A stretch of 64,000 nt of DNA from contig CAYOTA010000002.1 in assembly GCA_964406795.1 (NCBI GenBank), positions 82,783 through 146,782 on the forward strand, read 5' to 3'. The position numbers and the translations under genes are program-made. This document shows positions 7,727-15,764 of the stretch, in pieces (position 1 is the stretch's first letter; every line of letters starts with the position of its first letter). The notes below the pieces were generated by a model that saw nothing but the letters and a program-made list of their open reading frames with translations, did not search any database and was not told where the DNA came from. This DNA is from JAGORM01 sp964406795 (GTDB taxonomy: Bacteria > Patescibacteriota > Microgenomatia > Levybacterales > GWA1-39-11).

Positions 7727-7756
7727 ATGGAAAAAAGGTTTTACTTTTACATGTAA
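7727..7756 (+). CDS. Nine-codon leader ORF repeating the MFS N-terminus
   Basis: ATG at 7727 to TAA at 7754-7756 encodes MEKRFYFYM; the stop overlaps the ATG of the MFS gene (TAATG), whose product starts MEKRFYFLYV. Seven residues are identical while several codons differ. It is either a decayed 29-nt tandem duplication of the gene start or a translated leader peptide coupled to the MFS gene. Confidence 0.4.
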   Translation: MEKRFYFYM

Positions 7757-8928
7757 TGGAAAAGCGTTTCTACTTTTTATATGTTTCTGTTTTTTTAAGC
7801 ATCATGTCTTTTGGACTGATGTTTCCTATTCTTCCACTTTTTATAAGTAAACTTAATGCAACATCGCTGGACTTAGGACTTCTTGCCGCGTCTTTTGCAC
7901 TCATGCAATTTTTGTTTGCACCTCTCATAGGTAAGATGTCTGATAGATATGGACGCAAACCCATTCTTTTGTTTTCCATAACAGTTACGGCAATTGCCTG
8001 TTTCATAATGGGATCAGCAACCACACTGTTTCAACTCTATCTAGGAACTATTCTTCAAGGAATAGGTAATGCCGGCGTTTTGCCTGCAGCCCTTGCTTAT
8101 GTAGCAGATGTAACTTCTGGGCATAACCGCTCTAAATTTGTTTCAAGAATAACTGGTACATTTGCGCTGGGATTTATGGTAGGACCTGCAATTGGTGGAT
8201 TTTTAGGAGAAGAATCTATAGCATTCCCCTACTATGCGGCGGCATTTGTGGGACTGATTAATGCTGCGGTTATTGCAATCTTTTTACCAGAAACTCATCA
8301 CAAACGGGATACAAAGTTGGCAATCAAAGAAGGGCTTATTAATATCAAACCACTATTCACTATTCTAAAAGGTGAACTGGGAATTATATTCATGGTTTTG
8401 TTTGCATGGTCGTTTTATATAGGAAATTTTAACCTGGCAACACCATTTTTTACACTGGAAAAATTCAATTTTGGCCCGCATGATATTGGCTTGTTTTTCT
8501 CAAGTGTAGGACTTGTTTCAGGAGTGTCGCAATGGTTTATACTACCCGCTATAGAACGCCGCATAGGTGATTTAAGGGTCATGTTTATGGGTCTTATATT
8601 TTTGTCAGTAGGTCTATTTTTGGTTCCATTTTCACAGTCCGTATTTATGTTTTATAGCTTTTTTGTAATTGTTGTTTTTGGAAGTTCTCTGGTCAGGCCG
8701 TCAGTTAGCTCATATTTATCTAAAAAAACGCTAGAAGGTCAGGGAGCCACAATGGGGCTTGCGACATCTTTTGAAAGCTTAGCTAGAGTCATAAGTCCTC
8801 TTTTATTAGGGTTTATCATGACTAAAACTAATACTTCTATACCGTTTTGGGTGACTGCCGGATTTGTGTTCTTCATATTTCTCCTTTTCTGGAAAACAGA
8901 AATGAAAAATCTTAAGTTTGGCCGCTGA
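7756..8928 (+). CDS. Major facilitator superfamily transporter (drug exporter type)
   Basis: 390 residues, 12 predicted membrane helices. The loop between helices 2 and 3 has the MFS signature GKMSDRYGRKPILL (about residues 58-71), and GFMVGPAIGGFLG in helix 5 matches motif C of proton-driven 12/14-helix exporters. These point to a proton-coupled efflux carrier of the multidrug type; the substrate cannot be predicted. The ATG at 7756 overlaps the stop of the short leader ORF. Ends with TGA. Confidence 0.9.
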   Translation: MEKRFYFLYVSVFLSIMSFGLMFPILPLFISKLNATSLDLGLLAASFALMQFLFAPLIGKMSDRYGRKPILLFSITVTAIACFIMGSATTLFQLYLGTILQGIGNAGVLPAALAYVADVTSGHNRSKFVSRITGTFALGFMVGPAIGGFLGEESIAFPYYAAAFVGLINAAVIAIFLPETHHKRDTKLAIKEGLINIKPLFTILKGELGIIFMVLFAWSFYIGNFNLATPFFTLEKFNFGPHDIGLFFSSVGLVSGVSQWFILPAIERRIGDLRVMFMGLIFLSVGLFLVPFSQSVFMFYSFFVIVVFGSSLVRPSVSSYLSKKTLEGQGATMGLATSFESLARVISPLLLGFIMTKTNTSIPFWVTAGFVFFIFLLFWKTEMKNLKFGR

Positions 8929-9021
8929 CCTTGTGCATATTCCCAATCTTTTGTATAATCTAGAATGATATCTTTGAGTGCGCCGAATTTGAGCGAGCCA
9001 TAAAGCGAGCGAAAACGCGGT

Positions 9022-9044
9022 GCTGAAATTCAAAGAATTTCAGC
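9022..9044 (+). repeat. Hairpin running into the 5' end of tRNA-Gly
   Basis: GCTGAAATTC (9022-9031) and GAATTTCAGC (9035-9044) form a perfect 10-bp stem with an AAA loop. The last two bases are the first two bases of tRNA-Gly. Confidence 0.85.
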
Positions 9045-9114
9045 GGGTGTAATTCAGTGGTAGAATGTCAGATTTCCAATCTGAACGTCGTGGGTTCGAG
9101 TCCCATCGCCCGCT
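9043..9114 (+). tRNA. tRNA-Gly (anticodon TCC)
   Basis: Acceptor GCGGGTG with CGCCCGC, anticodon stem TCAGA/TCTGA with loop TTTCCAA, T arm with TTCGAGT loop. Discriminator T9114, typical for bacterial tRNA-Gly. CCA is not encoded. Confidence 0.96.
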
Positions 9115-9137
9115 CACCTTTTAACAAACAGTAAAAT

Positions 9138-9599
9138 ATGACACATCCGGAATTTCTGCCAGATGACAAAATTGATTCTCGAGCGCTTGATATTGCGCAA
9201 AACGTATTAGGAATCAATCCCAGTGAAATATTTTTCATTTCAAATGATGTTACACTAGAAGAGTTAAGCGAATTTAGTTTATCAAACCACACTGTTCAGG
9301 GACACAAACAAATTAAGTCAACAGATATTCCTACAGGCGATATCCATTTATACCCTGGCCAGGCAATAGACTCTCGAGAATATGTATGGTATCCGCCCTT
9401 TTCCAACCAAGAGATAAGATCTTTATGTGTAAGGGATAGAATAAGAAATGTAAAAAAGATAGAACAAGCATATGGAATTAAAATTAAGGAATTAAAAAAT
9501 ATAGATGTGTATCCAAAGCTCACTATTTCGTTCGTTGCGTCTTATGTAGATCGCGCACTGCTAAAAGAATATCAACTATTAAATAGTTCGCCCTCTTGA
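9138..9599 (+). CDS. Hypothetical protein (153 aa)
   Basis: I do not recognise a family. A soluble, mixed alpha/beta-looking protein without signal peptide or membrane helix, start ATG at 9138, stop TGA. The C-terminal half (RDRIRNVKKIEQAYGIKIKEL) looks helical. It lies 23 nt after tRNA-Gly and 34 nt before zwf on the same strand and may be expressed with either. Codon use resembles that of neighbours, so a real gene is likely. Confidence 0.65.
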   Translation: MTHPEFLPDDKIDSRALDIAQNVLGINPSEIFFISNDVTLEELSEFSLSNHTVQGHKQIKSTDIPTGDIHLYPGQAIDSREYVWYPPFSNQEIRSLCVRDRIRNVKKIEQAYGIKIKELKNIDVYPKLTISFVASYVDRALLKEYQLLNSSPS

Positions 9600-9633
9600 A
9601 ATGAAAATATATTCCCACTACAATTAGTGTTTG

Positions 9634-11079
9634 ATGGACGCATTACCCCCTACATCCCCCAAAAATATCCCAACCGTATTTATAATCTTTGGTGCAACGG
9701 GAGATTTAATGGCTAAAAAAATTACCCCAGCACTTTTCCAACTATATATAAACAAAAAATTGCCTTCCATGTTTAAGATTATTGGCTTTTCCAGGCGTAG
9801 TTTAACACAAGATGATTTTAAAGTTCATGTACGCCAAATTTTAAAAGCAAACCGCAAAAGTGAAGAATCACAAATAGAGTCATTTTTAAATTACTTCATG
9901 TATCACAAGGGTGAGTTTGATACGCTTGACTCATATTCTACCCTGGCTGAATATTTAGGACAGGTTGACGGAGAATGGAAAGCTTGCTCTAATAAACTTT
10001 TTTATTTGGCAGTTCCCCCTAAAAATTATAAAACGATTTTTCAACATTTAAAAAGTTCAGATCTTACACTCCCTTGTGGTCCAGATGAAGGTTGGACTCG
10101 AGTTATTGTTGAAAAACCATTTGGAAAAAACGCTGAAACAGCACAGGAACTAGACACACTTTTGGGAAAGTTATTTAAAGAAGAACAAATTTACAGAATT
10201 GATCACTATCTCGGAAAAGATATGCTGCAGAACATTTTAACGTTTAGATTTAATAATGATTTATTTGAACGTGAATGGGACGGCCGTCATATAGAAAAAA
10301 TAGAAATAAAATTTTTGGAAAGTATGGGTACTGAAGGGCGTGAAGTTTTTTATGAAGGAGTTGGGGCACTGCGGGACGTAGGCCAAAACCATATGCTCCA
10401 GATGCTCGCTTTTATTACCATGGACCAACCTGATTCTTTTACAGCAACAGACGTAAGACAGCAAAGAATGAAGGCGCTGCAAAAACTAAAACCCCTGTCA
10501 GAGGACGAAGTACTTTCAAAAACTTTTAGAGGACAGTATGTAGGATACACGGCGGGAGAAGGAGTTACCACTTCATCTAAAACAGAAACTTACTTTAAAG
10601 TGATTGCAGAACTCACAACCGAGCGCTGGAAAGGTGTCCCCATCATTTTAGAAGCGGGAAAAAAGCTTGAGAAACGTAAAGAAGTAATTGTAACCTTTAG
10701 GCATAAGTCTTCCTGTCTGTGCACAGGTGATACTCATTACAAAAATAGACTTCTTTTTACCCTAGAACCTAAAGAGGGAATAACTATAGAATTTTGGTCA
10801 AAAAAACCAGGACTCACTTATGCTATGGAAAAGCAAAAGTTATCATTTTTATTCAGGGATCAGCGTAAAAAAGCCCAGTATATAGAGGAGTATGAAAAAC
10901 TTCTGCTTGATTGTATATTAGGAAATCAGATATCATTTATCTCAACTGAGGAAGTACAAGCAATGTGGAAATTTATTGATCCCATAGCTACTTCATGGGA
11001 AAAAAATAAAGTGAAACTTGTAAAGTACAAACCTAAGTTAAAACGAATACTTCTCGAAAGCATGAAAATTGAAGCGTAA
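9634..11079 (+). CDS. zwf: Glucose-6-phosphate 1-dehydrogenase
   Basis: First enzyme of the oxidative pentose phosphate pathway: glucose 6-phosphate + NADP+ to 6-phosphoglucono-lactone. 481 residues, normal length. Seen: N-terminal dinucleotide-binding motif GATGDLMAKK (about 20-29), EKPFG in the central region, and the substrate/catalytic signature RIDHYLGKDMLQNI. The ATG at 9634 is preferred over a TTG one codon upstream. gnd follows after 5 nt, so the two pathway dehydrogenases form an operon; the lactonase gene is not between them. Confidence 0.96.
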   Translation: MDALPPTSPKNIPTVFIIFGATGDLMAKKITPALFQLYINKKLPSMFKIIGFSRRSLTQDDFKVHVRQILKANRKSEESQIESFLNYFMYHKGEFDTLDSYSTLAEYLGQVDGEWKACSNKLFYLAVPPKNYKTIFQHLKSSDLTLPCGPDEGWTRVIVEKPFGKNAETAQELDTLLGKLFKEEQIYRIDHYLGKDMLQNILTFRFNNDLFEREWDGRHIEKIEIKFLESMGTEGREVFYEGVGALRDVGQNHMLQMLAFITMDQPDSFTATDVRQQRMKALQKLKPLSEDEVLSKTFRGQYVGYTAGEGVTTSSKTETYFKVIAELTTERWKGVPIILEAGKKLEKRKEVIVTFRHKSSCLCTGDTHYKNRLLFTLEPKEGITIEFWSKKPGLTYAMEKQKLSFLFRDQRKKAQYIEEYEKLLLDCILGNQISFISTEEVQAMWKFIDPIATSWEKNKVKLVKYKPKLKRILLESMKIEA

Positions 11080-11084
11080 AAAAT

Positions 11085-12011
11085 ATGAAAAAGCAAATTG
11101 GCCTCATTGGACTTGGCAAGATGGGTGCAAATGTTGCCCGCAGACTGACCACTATGGGTTGGGAAGTTATTGCTTTTAATAGGACCGCAGAAGTAACACA
11201 GACACTCGCAAAAGAAGGAATCATAGGCGCATACAGTCTAGAAGAATTGACCCAAAAACTGGAAATGCCACGTCCTATTATAACGTTGCTTCCCACAGGA
11301 AATCCTACTGACGAAATGCTTGAAAAACTGCTTCCGCTATTATCACCAAATGACATCATTATAGAAATGGCTAATTCTTTTTACAAAGATACACAAAAAC
11401 GGGCGAAATCTGTAGAGTCACACAAAATAAAGTTCATCGATGTAGGAATATCAGGTGGGCCTGGTGGAGCCCTAACCGGTGCTTGTCTTATGGTTGGTGG
11501 AAATACTGAATTATTCACCTATCTTAAACCTTTATTTACTGACATGGCCCGTTTTGATTCCTCAGGGCAAGCTATTGCACATTTTCCAGGTGTGGGTGCG
11601 GGGCATTTTGTCAAAATGGTTCACAACGGAATTGAATACGGAATTATGCAGTCAATTGCCGAAGGATTTGCTATCATGAAAAACTCTGAATTTAACTTAA
11701 ACTTACAACAGGTAACGCAAATTTACAACAACGGAAGTGTTGTAGAATCCAGACTTATTGGCTGGCTTCAGGAATCGTTTGAAAAATATGGACAAGACTT
11801 AGAGACACTTTCAGGTGCAGTCGGTTTTAACGGAGAAGGAGAATGGACGGCAAAAGTAGGTACTGAAATGAATATTCCAACTCCAGTCATCACTGACTCA
11901 GTAAAGTTTAGAAAAGAGTCTCAAGAAAATCCCAGCTATACAGGTAAAGTATTAACCGCTATGAGAAACGCATTTGGCGGACACAGTATTGAAAAAGGTA
12001 AAATGACTTAA
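11085..12011 (+). CDS. gnd: 6-phosphogluconate dehydrogenase (decarboxylating), short form
   Basis: Converts 6-phosphogluconate to ribulose 5-phosphate and CO2. 308 residues, matching the short GntZ/YqeC-type enzymes, not the 470-residue form. Seen: Rossmann motif GLGKMGANVARRL at the N-terminus, GISGGPGGALTGACLMVGG, and the catalytic KMVHNGIEYG. The C-terminal half is the all-helical dimer domain. Five nt after zwf. The 3' end overlaps the convergent Nudix gene by 4 nt. Confidence 0.95.
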   Translation: MKKQIGLIGLGKMGANVARRLTTMGWEVIAFNRTAEVTQTLAKEGIIGAYSLEELTQKLEMPRPIITLLPTGNPTDEMLEKLLPLLSPNDIIIEMANSFYKDTQKRAKSVESHKIKFIDVGISGGPGGALTGACLMVGGNTELFTYLKPLFTDMARFDSSGQAIAHFPGVGAGHFVKMVHNGIEYGIMQSIAEGFAIMKNSEFNLNLQQVTQIYNNGSVVESRLIGWLQESFEKYGQDLETLSGAVGFNGEGEWTAKVGTEMNIPTPVITDSVKFRKESQENPSYTGKVLTAMRNAFGGHSIEKGKMT

Positions 12012-12541
12012 GCCAAAAAGAGTGTGGGAAGCCAGGACAAAACTTCCTGATCCCACGGCTTGTGAACCCAATCTACTCCACCTGGATCAATCAAAATATT
12101 TTTTAATGCGTCAGTATCTAGCCATTTGAGTTCATCTATCTCATCTTTTTCGAAAGCAAAATTTTCAATATCTCTATCTAAAATTAGCCCAAATACATGT
12201 TGGAATTCACTATGCTCATCTTTATTTTTGAAAACTTTATAAAGTATAAGATCTTGTTGGGGGATTTTTAAGCCTAATTCTTCTTTTGTTTCTTGAACTG
12301 CACTCTGCACATAACTTTGTCCAACCGGCACATGTCCTCCAAAAAAAGCCTCCCATAACCCTGCCTTTACATCTTTTTTTATGGAACGCTTTTGGCATAA
12401 GATCTGCTTGTGACTGTTTATAATCCAGATTCCTGTAGTCCTATGCCACATTCCATTTTCATGAGCAAATTGTCTTGGCAAGGGGTCAAGTGGGTTATTA
12501 TGTTCGTCAACTACAAATATCAATTCCTGAGGTTGTATCAT
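12008..12541 (-). CDS. Nudix hydrolase (IPP isomerase/YfcD-like)
   Basis: 177 residues. Starts with the IDI-like segment ELIFVVDEHNNPLD followed by HRTTGIWIINSHKQILCQKRS. The Nudix box region GGHVPVGQSYVQSAVQETKEELGL keeps the EExGL end, but the first Glu is Gln and the RE pair is QE, so metal binding may be altered. Substrate unknown. ATG at 12539-12541 has TATAGT 6 nt upstream. Confidence 0.85.
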   Translation of the reverse strand: MIQPQELIFVVDEHNNPLDPLPRQFAHENGMWHRTTGIWIINSHKQILCQKRSIKKDVKAGLWEAFFGGHVPVGQSYVQSAVQETKEELGLKIPQQDLILYKVFKNKDEHSEFQHVFGLILDRDIENFAFEKDEIDELKWLDTDALKNILIDPGGVDWVHKPWDQEVLSWLPTLFLA

Positions 12542-12581
12542 AGGTTCACTATACCATAAATTAAACAGCGGCTAAACAAAT

Positions 12582-12782
12582 TTATCTGCGCATAAAGAAG
12601 TTTAAAACAAGCGTTAGCACTATACTTAAAACTATAGAAGTAACTATGGGAAAACTAAATGAGAATCCTTCCCGCTTTATATTTATATCTCCGGGAAGTC
12701 TGAAAAGTGGGAACACAAAAGATAAAAGTCCCACAATAACAAGAACGACGCCTAACAGTAATATGATTTTTCCTATGTCCAT
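12582..12782 (-). CDS. DUF2905 family small membrane protein
   Basis: 66 residues, two membrane helices separated by FRLPGDINIKREGFSFSFPI, the conserved DUF2905 block. No function is established. TATAGT lies 6 nt before the ATG within TGGTATAGT. Confidence 0.88.
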   Translation of the reverse strand: MDIGKIILLLGVVLVIVGLLSFVFPLFRLPGDINIKREGFSFSFPIVTSIVLSIVLTLVLNFFMRR

Positions 12783-12850
12783 AGAGTTACTATACCAGGG
12801 TATTATTAAAATTCAGTAAGAAGTAATTACAATAGCTCTAATTAATTTTC

Positions 12851-12888
12851 AAGGAGTCTCCCTTTTGAAGCTGTTAAGGAGTCTCCTT
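12851..12888. repeat. Two palindromic AAGGAGTCTCC repeats
   Basis: AAGGAGTCTCCCTT at 12851-12864 and AAGGAGTCTCCTT at 12876-12888; the second is a perfect palindrome around a central T. Role unknown; possible operator or terminator-like pair. Confidence 0.5.
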
Positions 12889-13003
12889 GTCGATCAATCC
12901 TAACCTAGATGGTATTTCAAGAAAACTAGGTTCTGTGGGGGCAATAGGTGCAAGAAACAAGGAAATACATAAGCAACTTCTTGAAATGTTTTTGAGTAGT
13001 TAA
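12887..13003 (+). CDS. Small ORF (38 aa), possibly a gene fragment
   Basis: A TTG-started frame encodes SINPNLDGISRKLGSVGAIG...QLLEMFLSS. The composition looks protein-like and the frame ends at the stop of the convergent YdeI-like gene. No family was recognised and there is no ATG; it may be the tail of a lost gene. Confidence 0.25.
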   Translation: MSINPNLDGISRKLGSVGAIGARNKEIHKQLLEMFLSS

Positions 13004-13548
13004 GAAGCATCCAGCAACACCCAGTTATTAGAAACTGTAGGATCAGAACACAAATTTCTGTTAAAGCAGCAAGGACGCCGCATTCCTTTATTTAATTTAT
13101 CTATCATAACCTCCACATGTTTTTTTCTTGTATCATCAGTTTTAACAGCCCGTATCCATCTTACCCAATCCCATCTGGCCATAGGAGTAATATCGTTCCA
13201 CAATTCTTGTATTTTTTTTCTTGATTCCAAGGCTCGCTTCATGTCGGTCGGCACTTCAGGGTTTATCCACTCCTTAGTTACTTCAAGCGAAACCTGTACA
13301 GTGTCTCCTGCCTTAGCACCCGCTTCTTGGAGTAATGTAGTATCTGGTGAAAACCAGTGACTAGGAGTGAGTCCAGGTCCATATTTACCGTCTGGTTCAA
13401 GAACAGCTTTAAACTGAATATTATTTATATGACCTGACACCATTACCATGCCGCGGGAAGGAAGTTTGGCTGACGCATCATCAGGAAGTCTTAAAATAAC
13501 CCTGTCATGAATTTTATAAAGCTGTATTTCAAAATGAATCATTGCCAT
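13000..13548 (-). CDS. DUF1905/YdeI-OmpD-associated family protein
   Basis: 182 residues. The N-terminal half (about 1-95) is a DUF1905 beta-barrel-like domain (PSRGMVMVSGHINNIQFKAVLEPDGK...WF); the C-terminal half carries the YdeI bacteriocin-protection type helical segment (PTDMKRALE...WNDITPMARWDWVRWIRAVKTDDTRKKHVEVMIDKLNKGMRRPCCF). Function not established. TATAAT is 6 nt before the ATG. Confidence 0.85.
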   Translation of the reverse strand: MAMIHFEIQLYKIHDRVILRLPDDASAKLPSRGMVMVSGHINNIQFKAVLEPDGKYGPGLTPSHWFSPDTTLLQEAGAKAGDTVQVSLEVTKEWINPEVPTDMKRALESRKKIQELWNDITPMARWDWVRWIRAVKTDDTRKKHVEVMIDKLNKGMRRPCCFNRNLCSDPTVSNNWVLLDAS

Positions 13549-13696
13549 AAAGACATTATACCAAAGTTTATAAAAGGGAAAAATTTGGGATCAGTTACGA
13601 AATGATTTTAGAACTTATTATAGTAAGCTATCATTTGAAAAATTTGATTTTTATAAAATATTTTTTGTAGATTTCCATTTTTGATATACTATCCTC

Positions 13697-14245
13697 ATGA
13701 ATGAGGTCAAACTAAATGTAGGAGATATAGAGCTAAAAACATTTTCTTTAGAAGAAACGAATACTTTATATCAATTAATTGATAAAAATAGAGCTCAGAT
13801 TGGTGAGTGGCTTCTCTGGGTTGATAAAACAAATTCTGTAGAAGATGTTGATAAATTGATAGAGGAGTATAACCAGAGAAGTGAAAAAGGTGAAGGAATA
13901 AGTTTCGGTACTTGGTATCAAACTAAGTTGATAGACTATATTAGCTATGCGTATATTAATACAGAAAGCAAAAAGGCAAATATTGCTTATTGGCTGGATA
14001 GTGATTTCCAAGGAAAGGGTATAATTACTAAATCCTGTGAGACCCTCATTGAGTATGGATTTAACGAATTAAATCTCAATAGAATTGAGATAAGTTGCGC
14101 AGAAGGTAATAGCAAAAGCAAAGCTATACCTGAACGATTAGGTTTTACAAAGGAGGGAGTATTCAGAGAGTCCGAATTAATAAGAGGTGGAAAGCTTGCA
14201 GATAATCACTTTTATGCCTTGCTAAAGAAAGATTGGAAGAATTAG
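13697..14245 (+). CDS. GNAT family N-acetyltransferase (RimJ/RimL-like)
   Basis: 182 residues covering a whole GNAT domain of the RimL type: LKTFSLEETNTLYQLIDKNR at the N-terminus, NIAYWLDSDFQGKGIITKSCETLIEYGF as the acetyl-CoA binding region (QGKG in place of Q/RxxGxG/A), and LNRIEISCAEGNSKSKAIPERLGFTKEG. These enzymes acetylate protein N-termini or small amines. TATACT lies 6 nt before the ATG. Confidence 0.9.
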   Translation: MNEVKLNVGDIELKTFSLEETNTLYQLIDKNRAQIGEWLLWVDKTNSVEDVDKLIEEYNQRSEKGEGISFGTWYQTKLIDYISYAYINTESKKANIAYWLDSDFQGKGIITKSCETLIEYGFNELNLNRIEISCAEGNSKSKAIPERLGFTKEGVFRESELIRGGKLADNHFYALLKKDWKN

Positions 14246-14278
14246 AGTCTTCTAATACAACTTGAAGCTGGGAATTTG

Positions 14279-14351
14279 GGTGGAAGACGGGGTTCGAACC
14301 CGCGACTTCTTGCTCCACAAGCAAGCGCTCTACCACTGAGCTACATCCACC
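14279..14351 (-). tRNA. tRNA-His (anticodon GTG)
   Basis: Reading leftward: acceptor GTGGATG with CTTCCAC (one T-T mismatch), anticodon stem CTTGC/GCAAG, loop TTGTGGA, T loop TTCGAAC. The encoded G at -1 (14351) and C73 (14279) are the histidine identity pair. Confidence 0.95.
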
Positions 14352-14362
14352 ATATACTTCTT

Positions 14363-14390
14363 GGATGCAAGCTTTGCTTACATCCACCAT
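14363..14390 (-). repeat. Copy of the tRNA-His 5' end folded into a hairpin
   Basis: Reading leftward, ATGGTGGATGTA at 14390-14379 repeats the 12 nt at the tRNA 5' end (14353-14342). It continues into AGCAAAGCTTGC and forms a 10-bp stem (14376-14385 with 14363-14372) around an AAA loop. Confidence 0.7.
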
Positions 14391-14478
14391 GTCACCTCAA
14401 GTACACGTTTTAAGCATACGAGAAATGATGTATATATTGTACTAATTTTAAGCCTGAAAGTAAAACTGCAGAGGAGAA

Positions 14479-15753
14479 CTACTTAACTTTGAATTTAATG
14501 AAAGTGCAGTTATTTTCTGTTATCTCCATTGGGTTAAATGTCTGGAGCTGCAGAGATTTTTCAGATGCAATCCTGGAAGCTCTGAACGGCAGTGAATAGA
14601 TTCTATAAGCCAGATCTTTTACAAAACTTGTTACATCACCTAGAAATGTGCTTTGTGATGTGGATTCTCCCAAAACAGCATATGCACCTCCCATAGCTGT
14701 TGCTTTTGGCTTACATCTATTTACCGCTTGGATTCTATATTCCACACCTTTTTTAACATTACTTGGCATGTTGTAATTCCATTTACCTTCGTAATTAACC
14801 AGTGTTGGGGAAGCATTAGTAACTGTCACCGGAAGCGGCGCAGTTTCAGTCAATCTTGTATTTCCTTCAAACAATCTATACACAAAACCTGTTAATACTG
14901 CCTTTGATGTATTAGTTCCCGTCACTTTTCCTTTCGCGGTTACTGTAAACGGTCTACCAGACGCAAGTGCCGTTACGCTGATACTATCGCACTCACACAT
15001 AGCGTTATTAAAGTCTGGTGTAGGAGTAGGTGGACGAGGTGTAACTGATGCGGTAGGACGCGGTGTATTAGATGGCGCCGGTGTGTTAGTAGGTCTAGGC
15101 GTACTAGTTGGACCAGGTGTGTTTGTAGGAGCCGGTGTACGGGTAGGTATTGGTGTACCGGTTGGACCGGGCGTGAATGGAGGCTGAGTCGGCACTATGC
15201 ATTGCCCACAATCCCCTGGGCAACTGGAACATGTTTCATCTGGCTCACATGTATTGTTGGGACATGTTTGAGGTGGTTGGGTAGGTGGTGGCGGACTTGT
15301 AGGCACATTTGGAGGTGTTGTGGGAGCTTTAGTTGGCGGCCAGGTTGGTGGTGCTGTAGGAGGTTTAGTAGCAGGTGGTGGACAAAAATTTGGACCCTGG
15401 CATGCCACAGAGTTTGTTGGAAACTCTCCTGTTTTTACACAGTTGCAATCATTATCATATTGCCAATCAGATGTGACACCACACGAAACACACTGATACT
15501 TGCAGTAGCTACCAGGTGTATTTCCATATCCTACATCAGGACATGTTTTTGGGCCACACGATCCGCATTCTGTGCAAATCGGAGTATTATTTGTACAAAT
15601 TGCAAGGTTTGGAGGACCCCAATTAGTACAACATGCTTTATCAGGATTACCGGGATACTTATCGGTACATACTGAGTCTACAGCATAGGCTTTATCTCCC
15701 GAGATAAACAACAGTAAGGTAAAAACAAACACAAATAATAATTTTTTAAACAT
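14479..15753 (-). CDS. Secreted Cys-rich protein with long Pro/Thr linker
   Basis: 424 residues: signal peptide (about 1-24), a Cys-rich region (about 28-120, many CxxC and CC pairs), a Pro/Thr-rich linker, a short second Cys cluster (CPNNTCEPDETCSSCPGDCGQC), a long PTPTNTP-type linker, and a C-terminal beta-sandwich-like domain (about 250-420). No enzyme motif. It is a cell-surface or extracellular protein; last gene of a three-gene surface operon. Proline/threonine linkers of this type are usually glycosylated or extended. Confidence 0.8.
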   Translation of the reverse strand: MFKKLLFVFVFTLLLFISGDKAYAVDSVCTDKYPGNPDKACCTNWGPPNLAICTNNTPICTECGSCGPKTCPDVGYGNTPGSYCKYQCVSCGVTSDWQYDNDCNCVKTGEFPTNSVACQGPNFCPPPATKPPTAPPTWPPTKAPTTPPNVPTSPPPPTQPPQTCPNNTCEPDETCSSCPGDCGQCIVPTQPPFTPGPTGTPIPTRTPAPTNTPGPTSTPRPTNTPAPSNTPRPTASVTPRPPTPTPDFNNAMCECDSISVTALASGRPFTVTAKGKVTGTNTSKAVLTGFVYRLFEGNTRLTETAPLPVTVTNASPTLVNYEGKWNYNMPSNVKKGVEYRIQAVNRCKPKATAMGGAYAVLGESTSQSTFLGDVTSFVKDLAYRIYSLPFRASRIASEKSLQLQTFNPMEITENNCTFIKFKVK

Positions 15754-15764
15754 ACTAATCCTAG

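Noticed and set aside
15202..15675. Rightward 157-codon ORF inside the Cys-rich protein gene
   Set aside because: Antisense shadow of a Pro/Thr/Cys-rich coding sequence; tryptophan- and arginine-rich composition is an artefact of the complement.
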